Origin: a virus
IMG/VR virus record: IMGVR_UViG_3300042868_011342
Coordinates: 1-28,149 of that record
Reading direction: 5' to 3' (one strand)
DNA: 28,149 nucleotides
Both the position numbers and the translations under genes were made by a program. This document shows, in pieces, positions 5,796 through 12,540 of this stretch (position 1 is its first letter; each line of letters opens with the position of its first letter). The notes below the pieces were generated by a model. The model ran no database searches. It was given only the letters and a program-made list of their open reading frames with translations, and had not been told where the DNA came from.

Positions 5796-6479
5796 CTAAA
5801 AAGGCAACGACTCTAAATCCTCATTGCCCGCGGTGCTAATCGGCTCGGTTTGCTTGGCTACCCACTCAATGCTGGGCTTACGCTTGCACCATTGGCCGTC
5901 GGTTTTACCGCTGCATGCCCAAAAGGGGTTATACGGCTTGCCCGTTGCCTTACTTACGCCGCCCGGCTTTTTCGCCCAGGGCTGGCCATGGTCGGGGCAA
6001 CTATCGGCCGCGAAAAGTTCCATAGCCGCTTTAAGGACTACCGTATCGTGCCCAACGGTAGGCTCGGGTGCCCTCGCTACAATGCCCGTAGGGGCGGCAA
6101 CGCGGGCCGTAGGCGGGTTCTCCTTGGCGTAAAGGTACCTGGCTACCCCAAAAAGGCTAGCGCAACGGCGCAACGCATCGCTTGCCGCCTCTTTAAGGCT
6201 CTCGCCGCTACCCCCGGTTTCGTAGCCAAAGTCGGCCCTAATGGCAACGGTGCCGTCGCCAAATCGCACGTGCAGGGTGCCCTTAACGGCGTTAGTATCC
6301 CCTACCTTTTCTACCTCAAAGTCCCAGCCGTTTACGCCTAGCACCTCATCGAGGCGCCCCGCAACGGTGCGGGCATCAACCCAGGTAAGGTCGCGCCCGC
6401 CTTGCCCTGGGCGGTGCCGGATAACCTCGGGCGGGAACGGTGCCGCCAATGCGGCTAAAACCTCGGCGTGCTTACTCAT
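5796..6479 (-). CDS. Rad52-family single-strand annealing protein
   Basis: The 227-residue protein contains the Rad52/Rad22 core: TWVDARTVAGRLDEVLG, WDFEVE, VKGTLHVRF, ETGGSGESLKEAASDALRRCASLFGVARYLY (residues 31-118). It should anneal single strands during phage recombination and replication. The C-terminal part has C161, H164, C189 and C198, a probable zinc site, and ends in NEDLESLPF, an acidic tail closing with Pro-Phe like bacterial SSB tips. The start is set by GGAGGCACGCA and an 8-nt ATGAGTAA overlap; the longer frame to 6581 is rejected. It is paired with the YqaJ exonuclease one gene upstream. Confidence 0.85.
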   Translation of the reverse strand: MSKHAEVLAALAAPFPPEVIRHRPGQGGRDLTWVDARTVAGRLDEVLGVNGWDFEVEKVGDTNAVKGTLHVRFGDGTVAIRADFGYETGGSGESLKEAASDALRRCASLFGVARYLYAKENPPTARVAAPTGIVARAPEPTVGHDTVVLKAAMELFAADSCPDHGQPWAKKPGGVSKATGKPYNPFWACSGKTDGQWCKRKPSIEWVAKQTEPISTAGNEDLESLPF

Positions 6480-6999
6480 TGCGTGCCTCCAAACTTGGTA
6501 CCGCGTGCAGGTGTTTTTGGGCAACCCGCTTATAGCCCCTGCCGCTATCGGCACCAATGGCCCAGCCATCGGTTGCAGCAATCCAGCCGATTACGTCAAC
6601 TACCCCAAAGCCCGCCTCGGGTAGCGGGTAGGCTAACACTACAAACCTGTTAAGTGCAACGTCCTTTTCGCGCACTACTAGCCCGTTATCGGGCTTACGT
6701 ACCCGCTTAACCTCGATACGCTCGCCGCAATCGGGCTCCTCGGCGTGCCGCCAATGCTCGGCCGCTGGCCATACGCCCGCATGCCATGCAACCCCAAAGG
6801 CTTTGGCAACCGCGCACTCGCCCGCCGCCGCGGCAAAGGAGGCGGTTTCATCGTCCTCCATTTTATCGCGGTCGTAATAGGGTTTATCGGCTACGCCTCG
6901 GTTAGCCGCGTTGCGCCCATCGCCTACGGCCTTAGCCTTTGCCAACTCATCGGGCGTTAGCGTAATGAGCCGCCCGCGTGGCGTATAGCCGCTAATCAT
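6472..6999 (-). CDS. PD-(D/E)XK-like phage protein
   Basis: The 175-residue protein has GECAVAKAFG (Glu61), an acidic PDCGE, then IEVKRVR (Glu96-x-Lys98), a pattern typical of the PD-(D/E)XK nuclease-like fold common beside phage recombination genes. A short basic N-terminus and a C-terminal beta region with conserved-looking WIAATDGW follow. Exact activity is unknown. It sits between the exonuclease and the annealing protein with 8-nt overlaps at both ends. The start at 6999 follows GGGGGGCTTA; the open extension to 7011 is not needed. Confidence 0.55.
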   Translation of the reverse strand: MISGYTPRGRLITLTPDELAKAKAVGDGRNAANRGVADKPYYDRDKMEDDETASFAAAAGECAVAKAFGVAWHAGVWPAAEHWRHAEEPDCGERIEVKRVRKPDNGLVVREKDVALNRFVVLAYPLPEAGFGVVDVIGWIAATDGWAIGADSGRGYKRVAQKHLHAVPSLEARNE

Positions 7000-7936
7000 T
7001 AAGCCCCCCATCGCGCACGATAAAGCGCCGGCTACCCGCGCGCTCCTTGGTAAATGGCTGCACCTGCTCGGGCGTAGCGCCGAGGCTCTCGGCTACGGCT
7101 CGCCAATCGGTTACGGCGCTAGGGCGCGCTTGGCGCCAATACACCGTCCACCCCTGGCCCGTTAGCCCCGCCTTTTCGGCAATGGCCTCCTTTAATACCA
7201 TCTCCAAGGCATCGCGCTTTTGCTCTAAAAAGTGCAACTCGGCGCTGGTTTCTTGGTATTGCCGTAGCACCCGCTCATGGGCTGCATCGGCAACGGCGAA
7301 CTCCTCGGTGGCTTGGGGCGTAGCCTCGGCGTAGGCCATGGCATCGAGCGCTTCTAGGCTGGGCGCGGTGTTTGTATCTACTAACTCTAAAAACCGCGTA
7401 GCCGCCGCTTGCATGGTTTCCCAAAGTGCGGGGTCAAACTGCACCCGCTCAACCTTAAAAACCAGCCCGCCGAGCAGGGCGGCAACGTCGCACCACGGCG
7501 CGCCAACTATGCCCATTTGCCAGGTGGTTTGTAGTACTACCTCTGGGGGTACGGGCCAGGTGCTCCAACGCGGCGAGGCGCTGGTTTTAATCTCAACAAT
7601 GCCAGGGCTACCCGCAATGGTGCGGTCAAGGCTTGCCATAAACCGCGGGTTAGTTTTAAGGCGTACTACGCCATTGCTCTTACGCAACTTAACGCCGCGC
7701 TCCTGCTCGTACCAGGTGCCTACGGCGTCCTCCAGCAATACGCCCCGGTTGGCGGCGGCGCCTACCTTTTGCGGCTCAACCGCGCCCGTTTTCTCGGCCC
7801 ATAGCCCATAGGGCGTTTTATAGGGGCTTACCCCCATAACGGCCGCCATGTCGCTAGCGCCCAGCCCTCGGCGCCGTAGTTCGAGCCACTCGGGGCTACG
7901 TTGCGCCGCCTTTACAAACTCATACCGCTTAGCCAT
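6992..7936 (-). CDS. YqaJ-type viral recombinase exonuclease
   Basis: The 314-residue protein matches the YqaJ family: RSPEWLELRRRGLGASDMAAVMGVSPYKTPYGLWAEKTG at residues 13-51, then RGVLLEDAVGTWYE, ASLDR (Asp104), VEIKTS (Glu115-x-Lys117) and a Gln-containing helix near 136-140. These residues make a PD-(D/E)XK active site like lambda Exo. It would resect double-strand ends 5' to 3' and hand single strands to the Rad52-like protein. The C-terminal part is a coiled coil (212-255) plus a small domain. Start 7936 has GGAGGGTAAAA and an 8-nt overlap with the zinc-ribbon gene; the frame to 8059 is rejected. Confidence 0.9.
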   Translation of the reverse strand: MAKRYEFVKAAQRSPEWLELRRRGLGASDMAAVMGVSPYKTPYGLWAEKTGAVEPQKVGAAANRGVLLEDAVGTWYEQERGVKLRKSNGVVRLKTNPRFMASLDRTIAGSPGIVEIKTSASPRWSTWPVPPEVVLQTTWQMGIVGAPWCDVAALLGGLVFKVERVQFDPALWETMQAAATRFLELVDTNTAPSLEALDAMAYAEATPQATEEFAVADAAHERVLRQYQETSAELHFLEQKRDALEMVLKEAIAEKAGLTGQGWTVYWRQARPSAVTDWRAVAESLGATPEQVQPFTKERAGSRRFIVRDGGLND

Positions 7937-8123
7937 TTTTACCCTCCGCTTTTCTATCCTTTTTGGCCCAGCCCGAGCCCTTAAATACCAGCCCCGGCGG
8001 GCTAAATAGCCGCCATAGTTTGCCGCCGTCGGCCTCATGCCGTAGGGCCTTGCGCCCATCGGCGGGGGCTACCTGCTCAACCACCGCGCCGCATTTACGG
8101 CATTGGTAGTCATACGTGGGCAT
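7929..8123 (-). CDS. FmdB-type zinc-ribbon protein, second knuckle lost
   Basis: This 64-residue protein opens MPTYDYQCRKCGAVVEQ, the signature of FmdB family zinc ribbons. The family's closing motif is also present (WRLFSPPGLVFKGSGW). The usual second CPxCG pair is replaced by RHEADGG, so only one half of the ribbon has cysteines. Whether His or Asp substitute as ligands is unclear. FmdB proteins are putative regulators and no function is established in phages. The start is fixed by GAGGGGGTACCT; the open frame to 8300 is an extension through the previous gene. Confidence 0.75.
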   Translation of the reverse strand: MPTYDYQCRKCGAVVEQVAPADGRKALRHEADGGKLWRLFSPPGLVFKGSGWAKKDRKAEGKNG

Positions 8124-8319
8124 AGGTACCCCCTCGGCGCTTTGCGCGCCGCTCGGCAACCCGTGCGCAATAGGAGCACTCTCCGCATGTAACGGGGTTT
8201 GCCAATACCGGGCGCTGGCACTTGCCGCACCAAAGGCTACGCACGCATGGCCGCGTTTTGCCAATCCCGTTAAGGCTGCGCGGGTCGCATAGGTGCGCAA
8301 TCGTGCCCTCGCCGCTCAT
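8110..8319 (-). CDS. Small cysteine-rich zinc protein, 69 aa
   Basis: A Cys-rich middle (PCVRSLWCGKCQRPVL, VTCGECSYCARV) gives two clear CxxC pairs plus extra cysteines, followed by a basic end (AERRAKRRGG). It should fold around zinc and may bind nucleic acid; no family recognised. The start ATG overlaps the previous stop (CGATGAG) with GGGGCGGGC upstream, and the gene runs 14 nt into the FmdB-like gene. Confidence 0.55.
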   Translation of the reverse strand: MSGEGTIAHLCDPRSLNGIGKTRPCVRSLWCGKCQRPVLANPVTCGECSYCARVAERRAKRRGGTYAHV

Positions 8320-8465
8320 CGCCCGCCCCGCAAAATCGTTACCAGGATTATTAGCCCAATAAGCAGGATTATTTGGGCGTTGGCCCGACTTCGAGCCCGT
8401 GCCCGCTGCTTAGGCGTATAAAAGTTTCGGTACACCTTGGGCGTACCTGCTCGGTTAAGTTTCAT
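8316..8465 (-). CDS. Small single-pass membrane protein, 49 aa
   Basis: This short frame fills part of an otherwise empty 400-base stretch. It begins MKLNRAGTPKVYRNFYTPKQ, continues with an Arg-rich segment and then a hydrophobic helix (QIILLIGLIILVTIL, about residues 31-45) ending RGGR. A basic cytoplasmic N-terminus with a C-terminal membrane anchor is the natural reading. Start and stop both use ATGA overlaps and GGGAGGGAGGG precedes the ATG. Function unknown. Confidence 0.6.
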   Translation of the reverse strand: MKLNRAGTPKVYRNFYTPKQRARARSRANAQIILLIGLIILVTILRGGR

Positions 8466-8572
8466 AGCACCCTCCCTCCCATAATGGTATACGCGATTAA
8501 ATAACCAAGCAGCCCATACGCTGCAATGATTACGCCGCGGATAAGCCCGCGCTTAATGGCCGCCTTAATCAT
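8462..8572 (-). CDS. Tiny single-pass membrane protein, 36 aa
   Basis: The reading frame encodes MIKAAIKRGLIRGVIIAAYG, then LLGYLIAYTIM and GGRVL: a short basic amphipathic start and one membrane helix. Despite the size, the ribosome site (TTTGGAGGTAAAGC) is near ideal, and both ends overlap neighbouring genes by a few bases. A membrane-active role is possible, but nothing identifies it. Confidence 0.55.
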   Translation of the reverse strand: MIKAAIKRGLIRGVIIAAYGLLGYLIAYTIMGGRVL

Positions 8573-8720
8573 GCTTTACCTCCAAATAGTTTGGCCGCCC
8601 CTTTGCCGGTACGTAGCACTTTGCGCATACGGCCAATAGCCCGCCGTTATCGGTTTTAACTATGCGTAGGTAGCCGTGCTTTGGGCTTACCGGGCATAGG
8701 TTCCAAAAGGCGCCGCTCAT
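8565..8720 (-). CDS. Small zinc-knuckle protein, 51 aa
   Basis: The frame starts MSGAFWNLCPVSPKHGYLRI and has Cys9, His15 and a CAKC pair (residues 32 and 35), a possible zinc site, ending NYLEVKHD. The start overlaps the previous stop (ATGA), and its last 8 nt overlap the next tiny gene. No family recognised. Confidence 0.55.
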   Translation of the reverse strand: MSGAFWNLCPVSPKHGYLRIVKTDNGGLLAVCAKCYVPAKGRPNYLEVKHD

Positions 8721-9007
8721 GCTCGCCCCGCCTCGCCAAGGAGGGCGGCCAGTTCGGCTGTTATCTCATCTTGGGTAGGGTTAAACCGCAACTCCTTACC
8801 GCCCGCGCGGTAATGCTTAACGCGCAAACTTTGCAACGCCCAAACCCGCAATGCCGACTTGGCAACGGGGGATAGTTTCGCGGTTGCGCATACGATTACT
8901 AGCGCATACGCCGCTTGGGCATCGCGTACCCGCACCGCGCTTGCAATGCGTGCCCGCTCTCGCGCGTTGCGGCTTTCCTCAATAGCGGCAATGGCTTTGG
9001 TAATCAT
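8717..9007 (-). CDS. Hypothetical helical protein, 96 aa
   Basis: From ATG 9007 the protein is mostly alpha-helical, with an Arg/Glu/Ala-rich first half (KAIAAIEESRNARERARIAS) and no membrane segment or zinc site. The ribosome site GAGGAGGTGCCAGC and the ATGA overlap with the gene before decide the start; the open frame to 9166 is a shadow through that gene. No family recognised. Confidence 0.55.
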   Translation of the reverse strand: MITKAIAAIEESRNARERARIASAVRVRDAQAAYALVIVCATAKLSPVAKSALRVWALQSLRVKHYRAGGKELRFNPTQDEITAELAALLGEAGRA

Positions 9008-9282
9008 GCTGGCACCTCCTCGCCGTACTCGGCCATTAGTTCGGCTGCTACCTCGGCGTAGCGCTGCTTGGTAAGTGGGTGCAAAACGTTTACCTCGTAT
9101 GAGCACCAAACCTCCCAATAGTCGCCGCTCATCTCGTAAGCCGCAACCATTTGCTCCAATACGCAAAGGTCAAAGGCTACAAAGGCAATAAGGTATTTGC
9201 CGTCGCGGCGCTTGGTAAGTTTGTAAGCGTTTTTATACGCTCTAATGGAGTAGGTTTCGCCGGTACTAAACTTGCCCTGCAT
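9004..9282 (-). CDS. Hypothetical protein, 92 aa
   Basis: No family recognised. The sequence has a basic beta-type N-terminus (YSIRAYKNAYKLTKRRDGKYLIAFV), two tryptophans in YWEVWCSYEV and a helical acidic end. It is probably a small soluble early protein. The ATG shares its A with the previous stop (TAATG), and GGCGGTGCG lies upstream. Confidence 0.55.
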   Translation of the reverse strand: MQGKFSTGETYSIRAYKNAYKLTKRRDGKYLIAFVAFDLCVLEQMVAAYEMSGDYWEVWCSYEVNVLHPLTKQRYAEVAAELMAEYGEEVPA

Positions 9283-9521
9283 TATCGCACCGCCTTTACA
9301 ATGCGCTTAATCTCTCGGCGGTATGCCATTTGTGGCGTAGCCGCTGCATGCTTTGCGCATGTAGGCAAAACCTCAACGCCAATAAGCGCCCATGACCCGG
9401 CGTCTTTAATCTTGTACTCGGCAACGGTAGTAGCCGCCTCCTTGCATGTGTAGTTTCCGGTATGGCCGTTAAAGCCGTTACCTACTCGGTTAATCCTCGC
9501 AACCGCATTGCACTTTTCCAT
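9282..9521 (-). CDS. Hypothetical protein, first gene of early operon
   Basis: This 79-residue protein has scattered cysteines (4, 26, 55) and a basic C-terminus (YRREIKRIVKAVR). No family recognised. It is the first gene after the strong promoter candidate at 9576-9605 and has a consensus ribosome site (AAGGAGGAAAAAA), so it is probably among the most strongly expressed early proteins. That position is typical of host-takeover factors, but this is inference only. Confidence 0.55.
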   Translation of the reverse strand: MEKCNAVARINRVGNGFNGHTGNYTCKEAATTVAEYKIKDAGSWALIGVEVLPTCAKHAAATPQMAYRREIKRIVKAVR

Positions 9522-9569
9522 TTTTTTCCTCCTTATCGGCCGGCCCTAGCGGGCCTGTGTATTTCCGAT
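9522..9569 (-). other. Early operon leader with small hairpin
   Basis: The predicted leader of about 48 nt from the promoter to ATG 9521 contains GGCCCGCTAGGGCC (plus-strand positions around 9543-9556), a 5-bp stem with 4-nt loop, then the AAGGAGG ribosome site. A 5' hairpin could protect the mRNA end. No other feature seen. Confidence 0.35.
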
Positions 9570-9575
9570 ACCCAG

Positions 9576-9605
9576 ATAGTACACCTAACGGTTTTTAGCC
9601 GTCAA
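9576..9605 (-). promoter_or_regulatory. Sigma70-type promoter for the early region
   Basis: On the minus strand TTGACG (9605 to 9600) and TACTAT (9581 to 9576) are separated by 18 nt, a 5-of-6 -35 and a 5-of-6 -10. The -35 lies in the end of the zinc-ribbon gene at 9595. It faces the long unidirectional block that ends at 53, carrying recombination, nucleotide and modification genes. This is the best two-box promoter I found in the window. Confidence 0.6.
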
Positions 9606-9810
9606 GCCCCCCCTCATGGGGGCTGGGCAACCCCCCCTCCTTTACCGCCTCAATAACCACCTCCAAGCACGTTTTGCATACGGCTTGGCCCAAAATCCAG
9701 GGTATGCCGCCTACCCCCGTATTAACGGGGTACTCGTTAAAGCGGTATACCCGCCCCGCCTCCCCGCATACCGGGCATAGGGCGCTTTCGCCCTTAGCCT
9801 CGGGCACCAT
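9595..9810 (-). CDS. Zinc-ribbon protein, 71 aa
   Basis: The protein has CPVCGEAG near residue 12 and VCKTCLEV near residue 45, a classical four-cysteine zinc ribbon separated by GVGGIPWILGQ, then an acidic/Gly tail. Likely a small nucleic-acid or protein binding factor; no family recognised. It overlaps the end of the phosphoesterase gene by 17 nt. A hairpin (9605-9611 with 9618-9624) and the next promoter's -35 are within its last codons. Confidence 0.6.
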   Translation of the reverse strand: MVPEAKGESALCPVCGEAGRVYRFNEYPVNTGVGGIPWILGQAVCKTCLEVVIEAVKEGGLPSPHEGGLDG

Positions 9811-10822
9811 CGAGCCTAACCAGGTACTCGGCGGTAGGGCCCTCCTTGCCGAAAAATAGCGCCCATTGCGCGGGGGTACCGCTTGCCGCTAGCCATTCCT
9901 GGGCGTAGCGGTTGCTGCTTTCAATGCTGGCATTACCCCAGCATGTATGCGCCCCATCGGATAGCACTAACCGCGCGGGCGTATGCCAATGGCCGTAAAA
10001 CAAAAAGTCGAACGGCTGCACCGATAGGTTCCAACCCTGCGCCCGCTTTGCAATCGCGTAGTACGGCAACCCAAAGGCTCCGCCGCGGAACTGGTCGCCA
10101 TGTACCAGCATTGCGGTTTTGCCGCCCGGTAGCGCTAACGTATCGTGCCAATGGCGCCCGCCCATCGTTAGGCTCTCGCGCCAATCAACGCGCTTTTCGG
10201 CGCGTAGGTGCTCGGCTGCAATGCGGTACAAAATCGCGTCGGCGTTGCTTTCGTTGCTATGGTCGCCAAACCGCCCAAGGCGGCCGTGGTTACCAATCGC
10301 ACCGCGCACGGTTACCTTTGGTGCAAGCGCCGCCATTGCTCTAACGAACTGGGCAAGCATGCCCGCGCCCTCAAAAATCTGCACGTACAAACCGCCGCGC
10401 TCTACCTCGTAGGCTTGGCTTGGGAAAATGTTCCCGTCGCTCTCAACAAAGTCGCCAAGCAATACGCACGCAATCTCCTTAACGGGCGTGCCGTGCAACT
10501 CGATAAGCCGCGCTACCTTTTCGGCAAGCAGGGCAATGCGCGCCTTGGCGGTTTCTATGTTGTAGGTTTCCGACTGCTTACCTAGTTGCCAATCGCCAAG
10601 CAAAATAACCAGGGTTTCGGGCTCGCCCTTTTTGCCCGAGGCCTTGGGCTTTGGTACCGGCGGTATCGTTATGCTAAGTGCCGCATCGCGCGCCGCTTGG
10701 TACACCGCTGCAACCAACTCCTCGCGCGCTGCATCGCGCTTGGCTAGTTGCCGTAGCGCGCGTTTATGCGCCTCGGTAACCTCAATAAGCCGCTGCTCAA
10801 TCTGCAACTCCTCGCCGCTCAT
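9794..10822 (-). CDS. Calcineurin-like metallophosphoesterase
   Basis: The 342-residue enzyme starts with a coiled-coil-like helix (residues 6-50) and a Pro/Lys linker, then carries all phosphoesterase metal motifs in order: GDWQLG (Asp77), LLGDFVESDG (Asp124), GNHGR (Asn178-His179), VHGD (His241) and GHWH (His278, His280). It should hydrolyse phosphoesters with two metal ions. Phage relatives are often next to recombination or terminase-like genes, sometimes as SbcD-like nucleases, but the substrate here is open. The start at 10822 overlaps the preceding stop (ATGA); the TTG-initiated extension to 10867 is unlikely. Confidence 0.85.
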   Translation of the reverse strand: MSGEELQIEQRLIEVTEAHKRALRQLAKRDAAREELVAAVYQAARDAALSITIPPVPKPKASGKKGEPETLVILLGDWQLGKQSETYNIETAKARIALLAEKVARLIELHGTPVKEIACVLLGDFVESDGNIFPSQAYEVERGGLYVQIFEGAGMLAQFVRAMAALAPKVTVRGAIGNHGRLGRFGDHSNESNADAILYRIAAEHLRAEKRVDWRESLTMGGRHWHDTLALPGGKTAMLVHGDQFRGGAFGLPYYAIAKRAQGWNLSVQPFDFLFYGHWHTPARLVLSDGAHTCWGNASIESSNRYAQEWLAASGTPAQWALFFGKEGPTAEYLVRLDGARG

Positions 10823-11052
10823 CGTGCGCACGCGCACTCGCCGCGGCGGTGCCGGGCAATCGTCCAAAAACTTACGGTAATGCCGCGCTTAGCCAAAAAG
10901 GCGCTAATGGCCTTGGCGGTAATCGCGGGGTCGTTAAGCCCATCTAGTAGGGCTTGGTTTGCCGCCCCTTCGAGTGCAATAGCCGTAAAGCCGCATGGCG
11001 GGCCTTTGCGGGGCTTACTCAACGCGCGTAGTTCCTCTAACTCGCTACCCAT
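10819..11052 (-). CDS. Small helix-turn-helix DNA-binding protein
   Basis: This 77-residue protein starts MGSELEELRAL and ends with a helix-turn-helix pattern: NDPAITAKAISAFLAKRGITVSFWTIARHRRGEC. The closing RHRRGEC.C is typical of a phage protein group whose N-terminal half resembles terminase small-subunit DNA-binding domains. It probably binds phage DNA, possibly the repeats just upstream, as an autoregulator. GGAGGTACCAGCA gives a strong ribosome site at 11052. It is the first gene after the 94-base intergenic region. Confidence 0.6.
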   Translation of the reverse strand: MGSELEELRALSKPRKGPPCGFTAIALEGAANQALLDGLNDPAITAKAISAFLAKRGITVSFWTIARHRRGECACAR

Positions 11053-11146
11053 TGCTGGTACCTCCAAACTACTTACGCCGCCCTATACGGGCGGTTATAC
11101 GTAGCCTATACCAGGTGCTATGCCAGGTGTGTGGCGCGGTGTGTGC
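11053..11146 (-). promoter_or_regulatory. Regulatory intergenic region with tandem repeat and hairpin
   Basis: This 94-base gap separates the lysis cassette from the phosphoesterase operon. It holds two head-to-tail 12-mers, CTATACCAGGTG (11106-11117) and CTATGCCAGGTG (11118-11129), a minus-strand TATAAC (11099 to 11094) with no good -35, and a hairpin CCGCCC/GGGCGG (11078-11083, 11089-11094; 5-nt loop). An operator/promoter for the helix-turn-helix gene is the natural guess. Confidence 0.4.
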
Positions 11147-12289
11147 CTAGTTTTTTGGCTTAACCCCAAAGGCAACGTCGTTAGGGTTTAGGAAGCGCAC
11201 CACTACGTTAAGGGCCGCGGCAAGCCCGCCGCTTAGTACTACCTTAAAGTCGCCCGCGCCCATGTCGAGAAGGGGCGCCCCGGTTGCAAGCATCATGGCA
11301 ATGCAGGTACTTAGGAAAACCCGCGCCGCCTCCAGCGCGGCCTCGTCGAGGCCCGTATTATCCTTAATGTACTTAATAAAGGTAAGCATTTTGGCTGGTA
11401 CCCCTTTAACCTTTGCAGCGGCCGCCGCCGCGCTAGTAGCGGCGTTTAGCGCCCTCTCGCCAACTTGGGCATAGTTTACCTTGCCCAGGGCGGCCAACTG
11501 GGTTGCCACGGGGCTAGGGGCGGGTTTGGTGGAGGCGGCGAGGGGTTGCACCTCGCGTTTTGGCGTTGCGGCTTTTGGCTGCTCTACCACGGCTACGCGC
11601 CCCCCTGCGATAACTGGCGCGGGATTGTCCAACGGCTTTGGCGCTACGGGCGGGGTAGGCGCCGTAGGCGCAACCGGTGCCGTAGCCTTGGCTGGCCATG
11701 TAATGATGATGCAACGCTTATGCGGGGCGTCGCCTTTGCTGCTCGCAATCTGCTTTAAGGCGGCCTCGGTAATCTTAACGCCGTACGCCTCGGCGCCTAC
11801 GCCGCTACGGGTAGGGCAAGCCCAATACCAAACCCCCTCCTCGGCATCGTAGCCCGCGGAGGTCATGTGGCCATAGGTGCGGGTTGGCTGCTTTTGCTTA
11901 ACCCACCACCACTTTTTCCATTTCTCATGCCAAGCGCTAACCTCTTGCCCGGCTGGGTAGTTGCGCGGCTGTTGCACGTGCACGCCGATACCCGCACCCG
12001 CCTTAGCGGCGGCTACTACGTCCTCCCAACTCTTAGCGTATCGAGCCTTGGCGCCAAGGCGCTGGGCGGTTTTAATGAGTTGCGGAAGGCTGCTCCCGTT
12101 ATCGCTAACGCCCTGCTTATCTACTTGGCCCGTAGCCTCAAACTTAGCCCGGATACCATCGGCGGCGGTAAAATCGGGGTTATACTTTGCGGCCCATGCC
12201 GTAGCCGCGGCTACGCTACTTGGGCCGCAATCGTCCAAAATGCCGCCCTTCTCAACGTGCGGCAACTGGCTTTTAACTCGGTACTTCAT
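11147..12289 (-). CDS. C39-like peptidase lysin with holin-like C-terminus
   Basis: The 380-residue protein has an N-terminal papain/C39-like domain: DDCGPSSVAAAT with Cys21 as nucleophile, Gln-containing strands, and YGHMTSAGYD with His141. Then comes an Ala/Pro linker (200-265). The last 110 residues have a short helix and two hydrophobic segments (about 324-341 and 350-366) ending RFLNPND, which resembles small phage holins. It looks like an endolysin or peptidase carrying its own holin-like part. ATGA overlap with the gene before fixes the start. Peptidoglycan cleavage is inferred from the family; the alternative is a toxin-maturation-type C39 role, which the context does not support. Confidence 0.7.
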   Translation of the reverse strand: MKYRVKSQLPHVEKGGILDDCGPSSVAAATAWAAKYNPDFTAADGIRAKFEATGQVDKQGVSDNGSSLPQLIKTAQRLGAKARYAKSWEDVVAAAKAGAGIGVHVQQPRNYPAGQEVSAWHEKWKKWWWVKQKQPTRTYGHMTSAGYDAEEGVWYWACPTRSGVGAEAYGVKITEAALKQIASSKGDAPHKRCIIITWPAKATAPVAPTAPTPPVAPKPLDNPAPVIAGGRVAVVEQPKAATPKREVQPLAASTKPAPSPVATQLAALGKVNYAQVGERALNAATSAAAAAAKVKGVPAKMLTFIKYIKDNTGLDEAALEAARVFLSTCIAMMLATGAPLLDMGAGDFKVVLSGGLAAALNVVVRFLNPNDVAFGVKPKN

Positions 12290-12537
12290 CGGCTCGCCTC
12301 GCCCTTAATCGCCATGGCAACCGCTCGGGCGGCGGGCTCAAACTCTAACGCGGCGCTAATCGGGAACCCCTCGGTTACGCCCTCGGCGTAATCGTTGCCG
12401 TTATCGGCGCGGCGCCAAAGGGTACCCCCAAAGCCCGTAGCCTCAATGTTAAGTACCAGGGCTACCCACTCGCCCGGCGCGGTATCTACCCTAGTCCAGC
12501 CCTGGGCGGCAATGTTTGCGAGGTGCTCGGCGCTCAT
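12286..12537 (-). CDS. Hypothetical protein in lysis cassette, 83 aa
   Basis: No family recognised. The product is soluble, slightly acidic, with beta-type segments (GWTRVDTAPGEWVALVLNIEA, GGTLWRRADN) and a C-terminal Ala-rich helix. It lies between the two-helix membrane protein and the peptidase, with AAAGGATTAACAC upstream and an ATGA overlap downstream. A lysis accessory or regulatory role is suggested only by position. Confidence 0.55.
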   Translation of the reverse strand: MSAEHLANIAAQGWTRVDTAPGEWVALVLNIEATGFGGTLWRRADNGNDYAEGVTEGFPISAALEFEPAARAVAMAIKGEASR

Positions 12538-12540
12538 GTG

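Noticed and set aside
7937-8059. Extension of the YqaJ frame upstream of 7936
   Set aside because: It lies in the FmdB-like gene, and 7936 has GGAGGGTAAAA at the right distance; the family starts near RSPEWLELR.
9605-9624. Intrinsic terminator before the early promoter
   Set aside because: The 7-bp hairpin is not followed by a T-run on the minus strand and lies inside coding sequence.
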